Below, one piece after another: positions 1-11,556 of a stretch of DNA of 64,000 bases. The DNA lies in assembly GCA_029582155.1 (NCBI GenBank), contig CM055899.1, forward strand, positions 51,680,520 through 51,744,519. Direction: 5' to 3'. The DNA comes from Panopea generosa (taxonomy: Eukaryota; Mollusca; Bivalvia; Adapedonta; Hiatellidae). Under the pieces are notes generated by a model, which worked only from the letters and a program-made list of their open reading frames with translations, did no database searches and was not told the origin of the DNA. A program made the translations under genes and the position numbers. Position 1 is the stretch's first letter. Each line of letters begins with the position of its first letter.

Positions 1-522
1 ATTTTACAAGGACCATTATGGTCTCTTACAATGTTTGTTTAAAAAAATAAAATAGGGAGCAAATAATACTGTTAACACACAATATTGTTTAATTAACAAT
101 AACTTTACTTAACATTTTATTCATTCTTACTGACAATTAACAAATCCAACCTAACAGTAAAAAAATATTTAGTTATTAATAGTTGTCTCGACCTCAGCCT
201 CTAATCACAACGAGTAATCTCCCGTTTGAACGTCCTTCAAATCATGTAATAGATTAATGCACAAATAACCTTAAACATTACGTATTTTCGAGTAGTTGTC
301 AAATATTCTTCATATATAAAATGCATGCATATAACAGTTATTGTTCAAACGTGCTTATGAAATAAATATGGTTATCTTCATAAGCAACTTGTCGCGCGTG
401 AATAAAACTCAGTAACTGCACGTCCACCGTCTGATGTTCTTTCTAAAGTCAACGTGTCTTTTGCATAGATAATAGCGTTTATTATGTATAAAACAGAAAA
501 ACCTCATGCAAATTTGACTTAC
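1..522. other. MDH2 intron 1 (no features seen)
   Basis: AT-rich sequence following the presequence exon donor on the minus strand; nothing recognisable. Confidence 0.5.
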
Positions 523-588
523 CAGGTTTGTTGTTGTAAACGATCGCTTCAAAAGGCTTGTAGACGGACGTGCAAGTCTTGAAAACAT
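523..588 (-). CDS. MDH2: First coding exon of mitochondrial malate dehydrogenase (partial gene, mitochondrial presequence)
   Basis: Read on the minus strand, an ATG at 588-586 opens 22 codons that end at 523 in a strong splice donor (GTAAGT). The peptide begins MFSRLARP and continues with LLKRSF and TTTNL. It is basic, has no acidic residue and is rich in Ser/Thr/Leu, as expected of a mitochondrial targeting presequence. From memory, human MDH2 begins MLSALARP...LRRSFSTSAQ, also about 22 residues before the NAD-binding domain; the match to LARP and RSF is close. The identity is supported by position: the gene is divergent from STYXL1, and human MDH2 and STYXL1 are divergent neighbours. The catalytic domain is outside the window, so the call rests on the presequence and synteny. 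It could be another matrix protein with a similar leader. Bases 1-522 would be its first intron. Confidence 0.7.
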
Positions 589-984
589 CTTGAATTTCTT
601 TCGAAACCGGCGTTATGCAAAGAGACTGACCTGAGCGGAAACGGAACTACCAGACATGCGCAATGAATGACTACAAGTTATTGCGCACTTGACAACATTG
701 CACTATTTCTAAAATTATGAATAAGTAATTAAGTGTAAATATTTATACAATTGTTTTTAAAACACTTTTGCGGTGATCTATGAAATATATTTAATATATT
801 TTCGTTATTTTTATACATATAAAATAAATATTATGACTGCATTATAGTCGACGTCTGTCTAACTACTTTTTCACAGCGTAGGTATCCATTGTGTACATGA
901 TTTGTCATTAGGTCAACTATATTTTTTGCACATGAACTTGCAGCATAGAAAATATATAGAACAGCACACCAGCATTGCCAGACC
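589..984. promoter_or_regulatory. Putative bidirectional MDH2/STYXL1 promoter and 5' leaders
   Basis: Only 396 bp separate the two divergent start codons, so both transcription starts must lie here unless a 5' noncoding exon exists elsewhere. Two palindromic TGCGCA cores are visible at 657-662 and 682-687, matching half of the NRF-1 consensus, a regulator of nuclear genes for mitochondrial proteins. A GCGGAAACGG stretch near 635-645 is loosely ETS-like. The interval is locally richer in CpG than the surrounding introns. Motif calls are by eye. Confidence 0.45.
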
Positions 985-1087
985 ATGGAGGGTTGTAAAC
1001 TATTGGAGCCCACTGAGCTGTATAATATGTTACAGCAGGCAACAATTTTCTCCAACTTAAGTGATCAAAACTATCTATTATTAATAG
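985..1087 (+). CDS. STYXL1: STYXL1 exon 1
   Basis: This exon encodes MEGCKLLEPTELYN through NYLLLI, the first strand and helix of the rhodanese domain. It ends in phase 1 at the donor GTTAGT. The better-looking GTAAGT four bases downstream would create an in-frame stop, so it is not the one used for this protein. Confidence 0.93.
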
Positions 1088-4000
1088 GTTAGTAAGTATA
1101 CATTAGTGATTATTTCCCCCTTCATTTCTCGTGTCATAAGGCATAAATTGATAAAAGTCGCTGATTCATTCAGTTTATTCTAACTTACTTTAGTGAGACA
1201 GTGGAAAAAAGTTTTATGCATGGCAATAGAATCCGTTTCCTTTGTAGAACCTTCTTCTCAGTGTGGGAGCAAATCTGGGACATCTGGCATGACCGACCAA
1301 TGCTCTATCCACTGCACTACCCCCATGTGGTTTTATTTAGTGTCAGAGATATAGACAGTATAACTGCAGTAGTAGAGGTCTACCTTGTATGTGCAAGGTT
1401 GTAGTTATCAGATTTAGAATTTTTATGTTCCAGTTCTGTTCAGGAGAATTGCTTGACCATCAGTCTGATCGGAGAAGCAACTGTCTTGAAGTTTCTACAA
1501 TTAGACAAATCATGCTTCAAAGATTTTGAATGGAACATGAATCAAGCATATACAGATAAAATATACCAAAAATGGCCATGATGGATCTGAAACCCATTGC
1601 TATCTAGCCCTTGGTATTTTACCATTCTCTACCACCAACATGCACTCAGCAGACTACACACTCCAGGGAGAGTCTTTGATTTAAAGATTTAAACTTATTT
1701 TACTTTGATTGTGAAACATGTTCTTCCTGTGTAGAACCCGTACTTAGCATTATGCGGATTCAATGTCTTGATCAAGGACACCACACACAGCTGTGGTGGA
1801 CGGTTGAACCCATGACCAATCTGATGCTCTACCAGTAAGTCACTTAGTCCACAATTAATAATGTTGTATGTATATTTGTTACTAAATGAATTTTTAACAT
1901 TTCTTCCAGATGGTCCCAAACAGTGATTGAAAGACTGTATAATAAAATAGTTCTTGTGACATGCACGTTTGGCATTGCAATGCTCAAACTAAATGTTTCG
2001 AAATAGTTGTATGTTACCATAAAAAATGCTGCTATGACTTTCATATGATACAATGTATACCCTCAAAAACATGGCAGTTTGTCTGCACAAGTTTTTGCTA
2101 CATTGATGCCTGCTAAAAGTGTAACATTTAATTGCCTCACGCTGTGGGTCATTTTGGTATTAGAGTTGGTGTCCTGTGATTCGTTCTATAGTGAGTTTGC
2201 TTACACTGTGCTATGTTGCAACTGTTACCATACATGATACTGAAGAAAACTTTGCCTGTGTTATTTCAGATTTTCATGTACCATGGCTATATGTTTTAAG
2301 CCATGATCAATATATTGTTTTAAAAAAAATGCTTTAAATGTCTACTCTATTTTAACATGTTGTTTTTAACTTGTTCTTTTATAATTTGGACAAGTAAGAT
2401 TTAGTTTATACTAATTACTCTTAGCTCAGTTGTGAAGAAAGCACAAAGGTTATTTGTAATGCTTTCAAGTCCGTTTCCTGGGTAGAACAATAACTGAGTG
2501 TTGTTTTTTTAAGAAGTATCAGGTCAAGCTGAGAATCAAACCCGCAACCTCTGACATGACTGGCGAGCACTCTATCCACTACACTATCGCTCTGCCTTCT
2601 TTAAAAATGAACAAACTTGTATTAGATTTATTTAGTTAGTTGACAACCATGATTTTAAAAAGTTTCACCACCCTGGTCTTTGTAAATGGTTAGGAAATCG
2701 TCTGATTAAAGATAGAAAGTATCAAACTGTATATTATTTTTATGTTAATGTCATTTTTTTTATTTCAGATGCAAGAAAGAAAAATGAATACAACGAAAGT
2801 CATGTTGTTACTGCTAAGAAAGCACCAAGAGTAGGTTTTATAGTTTATATGACTGTGAAGTAATCATTAGCTCACCTGGGCTGCAGATTTGTAATAGGAA
2901 ATTATCTATTTTTATTATTATAATTATCTAAGTATATATATTAATTTAATCATCATGATGTTTAGATATGCAACGGCCTAAATAAAAGCACTAATGCTCC
3001 ATTGCTGACATCATTTATTTGCCATTTGTAAAGTCCAAAATTTCAGTAGTTTGCAATGAAAGATATTAAACATGGTGAAGTGAGATAATGTACCTTTCAG
3101 GTTGAAGATTGTCAACATTTTGATTAAGTATTATATTTTTTACAATTTTATGTTCATTTCAGAATAAGGAAGGGATGTTTTTTGTACCATTTGATGCCGA
3201 ACTTGAATGCAAACAAAATGTGGTGGTGTATGACAGTAACACTTCTAACTTGAATGAATTAGGTAAGTACTGGAACAGTAGAGAATCAGTCCAGTTTGTG
3301 TTTCTTTGTGTTTCCACTAGGCCTCTTACCAATGTTGTTTTTTACCTCATTTAGTCTCCTTGCTTGTGCTTGCTTTAGTCTATTCCAGTCCCTAATATGA
3401 CATATGTGTGGAGTGCATAGTTCAGTGGTAGAGCATTGGACTTTGGTTCTAAGCATCGTGGACTTGATCGTCCACCACGGCTATGTGTGGTGTCTTTATG
3501 CAAGAGAATTTATCTACATATGCTTAGTACTGGTACTGGTGTATTATTCGACCCTATTCTTCCTGAAATAAGTGAGACAGGGCAGTCTGGACCTGTATTG
3601 TTTGGCTCTAGTCTTCCTAAAATAAGTGAGACGGGGCTGTCTGGACCTGTAATGTTTGGCTATAGTCTTCCTAAAATAAGTGAGACTGGGCAGTCTGACT
3701 TGTATTATTCACCCTTGTCATCTTAAAATAAGTGAGACGGGGCTGTCCTAACTTTTATTATTCGGCCCTATTCTTCCTAAAATAAGTGAGACGGAGCTGT
3801 CCTGACTTGTATTATTCGGCCCTAGTCTTCTTAAAATAAGTGAGACGGAGCTGTCCTGACATGTATTATTCAGCCCTAGACTTCCTAAAATAAGTGAGAC
3901 GGAGCTGTCCTGACTTGTACTATTCAGCCCTAGTCTTCCTAAAATAAGTGAGACAGGGCTGTCCTGACTTGTATTATTCAGCCCTAGTCTTCCTAAAATA

Positions 4001-7000
4001 AGTGAGACGGAGCTGTCCTGACATGTATTATTCGGCCCTAGTCTTCCTAAAATAAGTGAGACGGAGCTGTCCTGACTTGTACTATTCAGCCCTAGTCTTC
4101 CTAAAATAAGTGAGACAGGGCTGTCCTGACTTGTATTATTCAGCCCTAGTCTTCCTAAAATAAGTGAGACAGGGCAGTCCTGACTTGTACCATTCAGCCC
4201 TAGTCTTCCTAAAATAAGTGAGACAGGGCAGTCCTGACTTGTATTATTCAGCCTTAGTCTTCCTAAAATAAGTGAGACAGGGCTATCCTGACTTGTACTA
4301 TTCAGCCCTAGTCTTCTTAAAATAAGTGAGACGGGGCTATCCTGACTTGTACTATTCAGCCCTTGTCTTCCTAAAATAAGTGAGACGGGGCTGTCCTGTC
4401 TTGTATTATTCAGCCCTAGTCTTCCTAAAATAAGTGAGACAGGGCAGTCCTGACTTGTACTATTCAGCCCTAGACTTCCTAAAATAAGTGAGACAGGGCT
4501 ATCCTGACTTGAACTATTCAGCCCTAGTCTTCCTTAAATAAGTGAGACAGGGCTATCATGACTTGTACTATTCAGCCCTAGCCTCCTAAAATAAGTGAGA
4601 TGGGGCTGTCCTGACTTGTATTATTTGGCCTTATTCTTCCTAAAATAAGTGAGACGGGGCTGTCCTGACTTGTATTATTCCGCCTTATTCTTCCTAAAAT
4701 AAGTGAGACAGGGTAGTCCTGTCTTGTATTATTTGGCCTTATTCTTCCTAAAATAAGTGAGACAGGGCAGTCCTGACTTGTATTATTCAGCCCTAGTCTT
4801 CCTTAAAATAAGTGAGACAGGGCAATCCTGACTTGTACTATTCAGCCCTAGTCTTCCTAAAATAAGTGAGACAGGGCTGTCCTGACTTGTATTATTCAGT
4901 CCTAGTCTTCCTGAAATAAGTGTGACAGGGCAGTCCTGACTTGTATTATTTGGCCTTATTCTTCCTAAAATAAGTGAGACAGGGCAGTCCTGACTTGTAT
5001 TATTCTGCCTTTTATTGTTCCTAAAATAAGTGAGAAGGGCAGTCCTGACTTGTATTATTCGGCCTTATTCTTCCTAAAATAAGTGAGACAGGGCAGTCCT
5101 GACTGGTATTATTCAGCTCTAGTCTTCCTAAAATAAGTGAGACAGGGCGGTCCTGACTTGTATTATTCAGCCTTATTCTTCCTAAAATAAGTGAGACAGG
5201 GCTATCATGACTTGTATTATTCAGCCCTAATCTTCCTAAAATAAGTGAGACAGGGCTGTCCTGACTTGTACTATTCAGCCCTAGTCTTCCTAAAATAAGT
5301 GAGACAGGGCTATCATGACTTGTATTATTCACCCTAATCTTCCTAAAATAAGTGAGACAGGGCTGTCCTGATTTGTACTATTCAGCCCTAGTCTTCCTAA
5401 AATAAGTGAGAAAGGGCTATCATGACTTGTATTATTCAGCCCTATTTTTCCTAAAATGAGTGAGACTGGGCAGTTCTGGCTTGTATTATTCAGCCCTATT
5501 CTTCCTAAAATAAGTGAGACAGGGCTGTCCTGACTTGTACTATTCAGCCCTAGTCTTCCTAAAATAAGTGAGACAGGGCTATCATGACTTGTATTATTCA
5601 GCCCTAGTCTACCTAAAATAAGTGAGACAGGGCTGTCCTGACTTGTATTATTCAGCCCTATTCTTCCTAAAATAAGTGAGACAATGCTGTCCTGACTTGT
5701 ACTAACAGCCTTATTCTTCCTAAAATAAGTGAGACAGGGTTGTCCTGACTTGTACTATTCAGACCTAGTCTTCCTAAAATAAGTGAGACAGGGTTATCAT
5801 GACTTGTATTATTCGCCCTAGTCTTCCTAAAATAAGTGAGACTGGGCAGTCCTGACTTGTATTATTCAGCCCTATTCTTCCTAAAATAAGTGAGACAGGG
5901 CTATCATGACTTGTATTATTCAGCCCTATTCTTCCTAAAATAAGTGAGACAGGACTGTCCTGACTTGTACTATTCAGCCTTATTCTTCTTAAAATAAGTG
6001 AGACAGGGCTATCATGACTTGTATTATTCACCCTAGTCTTCCTAAAATAAGTGAGACTGCCCAGTGGGCAGTCCTGATTTGTATTATTCAGCCCTATTCT
6101 TCCTAAAATAAGTGAGACAGGGCTGTCCTGACTTGTACTTATCAGCCTTATTCTTCCTAAAATAAGTGAGACAGAGCTATCATGACTTGTATTATTCGCT
6201 CTAGTCTTTCTAAAATAAGTGAGACAGGGCAGTCCTGACTTGTACTATTCAGCCCTATTCTTCCTAAAATAAGTGAGACAGGGCTATCATGACTTGTATT
6301 ATTCGCCCTAGTCTTCCTAAAATAAGTGAGACTGGGCAGTCCTGACTTGTATTATTCAGCCCTAGTCTTCCTTAAATAAGTAAGACGGAGCTGTCCTGAC
6401 TTGTACTATTCAGCCCTATTCTTCCTAAAATAAGTGAGACAGGGCTGTCTTGACTTGTACTATTCAGCCCTAGTCTTCCTAAAATAAGTGAGACAGGGCT
6501 ATCATGACTTGTATTATTCGCCCTATTCTTCCTAAAATAAGTGAGACTGGGCTGTCCTGACTTGTATTATTCAGCCCTAGTCTTCCTAAAATAAGTGAGA
6601 CAGGATTATCATGACTTGTATTATTCGCCCTAATCTTCCTAAAAAAAATGAAACAGGGCAGTCCTGACTTGTACTATTCAGCCCTATTCTTCCTAAAATA
6701 AGTGAGACAGGGCTATCATGACTTGTATTATTCAGCCCTAGTCTTCCTAAAATAAGTGAGACAGGGCTATCATGACTTGTATTATTCGCCCTAGTCATCC
6801 TAAAATAAGTGAGACAGGGCAATCCTGACTTGTACTATTCAGCCCTATTCTTCCTAAAATAAGTGAGACAGGGCTATCATGACTTGTATTATTCAGCCCT
6901 ATTCTTCCTAAAATAAGTGAGACAGGGCTATCATGACTTGTATTATTCAGCCCTAGTCTTCTTAAAATATGTAAGACAGGGCAGTCCTGACTTGTATTAT

Positions 7001-10000
7001 TCAGCCCTAGTCTTCCTAAAATAAGTGAGACAGGGCTGTCCTGACTTGTATTATTCAGCCCTAGTCTTCCTAAAATAATTGAGACATGGCAGTCCTGACT
7101 TGTATTATTCAGCCCTAGTCTTCCAAAAATAAGTGAGACAGGGCTATCTTGACTTGTTTTATTCGCCCTAATCTTCCTAAAATAAGTGAGACAGGGCAGT
7201 CCTGACTTGTACTATTCAGCCCTATTCTTCCTAAAATAAGTGAGACAGGGCTATCATGACTTGTATTATTCAGCCCTAGTCTTCCTAAAATAAGTGAGAC
7301 AGGGCTATCATGACTTGTATTTTTCAGCCCTAGTCTTCCTAAAATAAGTGAGACAGGGCTATCCTGACTTGTACTATTCAGCCCTATTCTTCCTAAAATA
7401 AGTGAGAAAGGGCTGTCTTGACTTTATTATTCAGCCCTAATCTTCCTAAAAATAAGTGAGACAGGGCTATCATGACTTGTATTATTCGCCCTAATCTTCC
7501 TAAAATAAGTGGGACAGGGCAGTCCTGACTTGTACTATTCAGCCCTATTCTTCCTAAAATAAGTGAGACAGGGCTATCATGACTTGTATTATTCAGCCCT
7601 AGTCTTCCTAAAATAAGTGAGACAGGGCTATCATGACTTGTATTATTCACCCTAGTCTTCCTAAAATAAGTGAGACAGGGCTATCCTGACTTGTACTATT
7701 CAGCCCTATTCTTCCTAAAATAAGTGAGACAGGGCTGTCCTGACTTGTACTATTCAGCCTTATTCTTCCTAAAATAAGTGAGACAGGGCAGTCCTGACTT
7801 GTATTATTCGCCCTAGTTTTCCTAAAATAAGTGAGACAGGGCAGTCCTGACTTGAACTATTCAGCCCTAGTCTTCCTAAAATAAGTGAGACAGGGCTTTC
7901 CTGACTTGTATTATTCGCCTTAGTCATCCTAAAATAAGTGAGACAGGGCTGTCCTGACTTGTATTATTCAGCCCTATTCTTCCTAAAATAAGTGAGACAG
8001 GGCTGTCCTGACTTGTACTATTCAGCCCTATTCTTCTTAAAATAAGTGAGACAGGGCTGCCCTAACTTGTACTATTCAGCCTTATTCTTCCTAAAATAAG
8101 TGAGACAGGGCAGTCCTGACTTGTATTATTCACCCTAGTCTTCCTAAAATAAGTGAGACAGGGCAGTCCTGACTTGTATTATTCAGCCCTAGTCTTCCTA
8201 AAATAAGTGAGACAGGGCTGTCCTGACTTGTATTATTCAGCCCTAGTCTTCCTAAAATAATTGAGATATGGCAGTCCTGACTTGTATTGTTCAGCCCTAG
8301 TCTTCCTAAAATAAGTGAGACAGGCCTATCTTGACTTGTTTTATTCGCCCTAATCTTCCTAAAATAAGTGAGACAGGGCAGTCCTGACTTGTACTATTCA
8401 GCCCTATTCTTCCTAAAATAAGTGAGACAGGGCTATCATGACTTGTATTATTCAGCCCTAGTCTTCCTAAAATAAGTGAGACAGGGCTATCATGACTTGT
8501 ATTATTCACCCTAGTCTTCCTAAAATAAGTGAGACAGGGCTATCCTGACTTGTACTATTCAGCCCTATTCTTCCTAAAATAAGTGAGACAGGGCTGTCCT
8601 GACTTGTACTATTCAGCCTTATTCTTCCTAAAATAAGTGAGACAGGGCAGTCCTGACTTGTATTATTCGCCCTAGTTTTCCTAAAATAAGTGAGACAGGG
8701 CAGTCCTGACTTGAACTATTCAGCCCTAGTCTTCCTAAAATAAGTGAGACAGGGCTTTCCTGACTTGTATTATTCGCCTTAGTCATCCTAAAATAAGTGA
8801 GACAGGGCTGTCCTGACTTGTATTATTCGCCCTAGTTTTCCTAAAATAAGTGAGACAGGGCAGTCCTGACTTGAACTATTCAGCCCTAGTCTTCCTAAAA
8901 TAAGTGAGACAGGGCTTTCCTGACTTGTATTATTCGCCTTAGTCATCCTAAAATAAGTGAGACAGGGCTGTCCTGACTTGTATTATTCAGCCCTATTCTT
9001 CCTAAAATAAGTGAGACAGGGCTGTCCTGACTTGTACTATTCAGCCCTATTCTTCTTAAAATAAGTGAGACAGGGCTGTCCTGACTTGTACTATTCAGCC
9101 TTATTCTTCCTAAAATAAGTGAGACAGGGCAGTCCTGACTTGTATTATTCACCCTATTCTTCCTAAAATAAGTGAGACAGGGCAGTCCTGACTTGAACTA
9201 TTCAGCCCTAGTCTTCCTAAAATAAGTGAGACAGGGCTATCCTGACTTGTATTATTCGCCTTAGTCATCCTAAAATAAGTGAGACAGGGTTGTCCTGACT
9301 TGTATTATTCGCCCTTGTTTTCCTAAAATAAGTGAGACAGGGCAGTCCTGACTTGTATTATTCAGCCCTAGTCTTCCTAAAATAAGTGAGACAGGGCATT
9401 CATGACTTGTATTATTCGCCCTAGTCTTCCTAAAATAAGTGAGACAGGGCTTTCCTGACTTGTACTATTCAGCCCTATTCTTCCTAAAATAAGTGAGACA
9501 GGGCTATCATGACTTGTATTATTCGCCCTAGTCTTCCTAAAATAAGTGAGACAGGGATGTACTGACTTGTATTATTTGGCCTTATTCTTCCTAAAATAAG
9601 TGAGACAGGGCAGTCCTGACTTGTATAATTCGCCCAAGTCTTCCTAAAATAAGTGAGACAGGGCTGTCCTGACTTGTACTATTGAGCCCTAGTCTTCCTA
9701 AAATAAGTGAGACAGGGCAGTCCTGACTTGTATTATTTGGCCTTATTCTTCCTAAAATAAGTGAGACAGGGCTATCCTGACTTGTACTATTCAGCCCTAT
9801 TCTTCCTAAAATAAGTGAGACAGGGCTGTCCTGACTTGTTTTATTCGGCCTTTTTCTTCCTTAAATAAGTGAGACGGGCTGTCCGGACTTTTAATGTTTG
9901 GTCCTATTCTTCCTAAAATATGTGAGACGGGGCAGTCCTTACCTATATTGTTTGGCCCTATTTTTCTTAAAATATCTGTATGAAAAACGCAAGTTGTATT

Positions 10001-11525
10001 TTAAATACCATTGCCTTTATCAGAATATCTCTGAAGATTTATTAGTAAATTAAATATTAACCACTCATACAAGATAGTCATATATGTAGGGATATAACAT
10101 AGCTTAAGATCTGCATAATTTTACTAGGTCACCTATATATTTATCTTTGATAAATATTTAACACTTGGAGGACTTGTAGTAACTTTATTATCAAAGTCCA
10201 TTTTTGGAATTTCTGAAGTGTTTAATTTTGACCTTGTGGTTCAATAAATAAATATCTGTTATTATTTAGTTTTCAGTTTAATGTTATTTATGTGACACTT
10301 TTTATCACACTGTCACGGAAAGCCGGTATGAACAGTGTATGATGGGAAAATGAAAACTATAACCACAGATTGAATGAATTATGGACATTTATTATTTTTA
10401 TGCCATTGATAGGACATTCGTATTGAATGCCATCCCACACCAAAATATCATATAATGGATTGGTTATATTATATTTCTGTGTGCTATCATAGCCTATGGC
10501 TGTGTTGTTATTATTATTTAAATGAAATAATTTTATCATGTATTGTGAAACAAAATTATATGAAATTGTGATTATAGATAACTTGTAAATATATATCGGG
10601 CGTCTCCATTGATCATTCACATGTAATAACAGGGGTACCAGTGCATAAATAGTATAATGGTATACTGGTACACCTGGCACTGGAAATTCTGAAAAAGCAT
10701 TTGCTTTAAATCTTTAATTTTATTTGTTTATCTCATCATTTTGATGTATGAAATAAAATGTTCAAATCTGATTAATTTGATTGATTGATTAATGTAATGA
10801 ATGTGGTCATGTTTCAAGGAGTTCTCTATTGCAGCACATTATAATGGTTTTGGGAAGACCTCCTCTGTGATATTACTATGGGTCAAATGACTACTTAATA
10901 GGTTGTACCTATGTATACTGTACAGAACAGTTAACCCGTCACTTTCGTATTTCCAATATCTTCGTCAAAATATGGAGAATCGTTATTAACCCTTTACTTT
11001 ATATAGACACCTTTGGACACCTCTAATATAGACGACTTTGGACACCTAATATAGACGCCTTTGGACACCTCTAATATAGATGCCTTTGGACACCTCTAAT
11101 ATAGACACCTTTGGACACCTCTAATGTAGACGCCTTTGGACACCTCTAATATAGATGCCTTTGTACACACCTAATATAGAAGGCTTTTGAATTACTAGCT
11201 GAATTATGTTTATATTAGCTGACAGAGTGGAAAACAGTGCAGGAAGTGTTCAGATTGCTCGTTACGAACAATCTGAACTCTTCCTGCACTGTTTTCAAAG
11301 GCCTTCTGTGATTGGTGCGGGAAAATGCATATCTATAGAGTAAAGGGTTAAAGTTGCCATTGACAAAATATGATGTATTTTTACATATCTTAAATGTTCT
11401 TACTGTTTCCAGTCCAAATTTCAATGAACTTGCTTTGATACTTTTTAAGAAAATACATAAAATGTCAGATTTGTAAAATTTCAGGTGGTGAGTTAGCTGT
11501 TCAGTATAGTACATATGGACCCCCC

Positions 11526-11556
<31 letters not shown>

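Larger units (their letters stand above)
10990..11347. mobile_element. piggyBac-class MITE with TTAA target duplication
   Basis: The 358-bp element is flanked by TTAA at 10986-10989 and 11348-11351. Its ends are CCCTTTACTTTATATAG and, inverted, CCCTTTACTCTATAG. TTAA duplications and CCCTTT-type ends are the hallmark of piggyBac transposons. It has no coding capacity. Inside are about seven to eight tandem copies of a 25-bp unit (11010-11185) and a long snapback palindrome (11231-11295). Confidence 0.85.
10905..11517 (+). repeat. Dispersed repeat, copy A (interrupted by a MITE)
   Basis: The two outer parts (about 10905-10985 and 11348-11517) align in order with 17205-17410. Shared blocks include TATTTC(C/A)AATAT, GTCCAAATTT and GATACTTTTT(A/G)AGAAAAT. 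Its right end (about 11455-11517) is one unit of the 57-bp satellite sequence: AAATGTCAG, then TCAGGTGGTG and GTTAGCTGTTCAGTAT. A run of C and a CA microsatellite follow. Confidence 0.75.

Noticed and set aside
1092-1097. GTAAGT as the donor of STYXL1 exon 1
   Set aside because: It would give an in-frame stop (TAA) at the junction. GTTAGT at 1088 restores LLLIDAR, matching orthologs.
3436-9152. Long stop-free frames with an 18-residue repeat (for example NNTSHDSPVSLILGRLGL)
   Set aside because: They exist only because the 54-bp satellite unit is divisible by three. They lack conserved starts and ends and lie within an intron.
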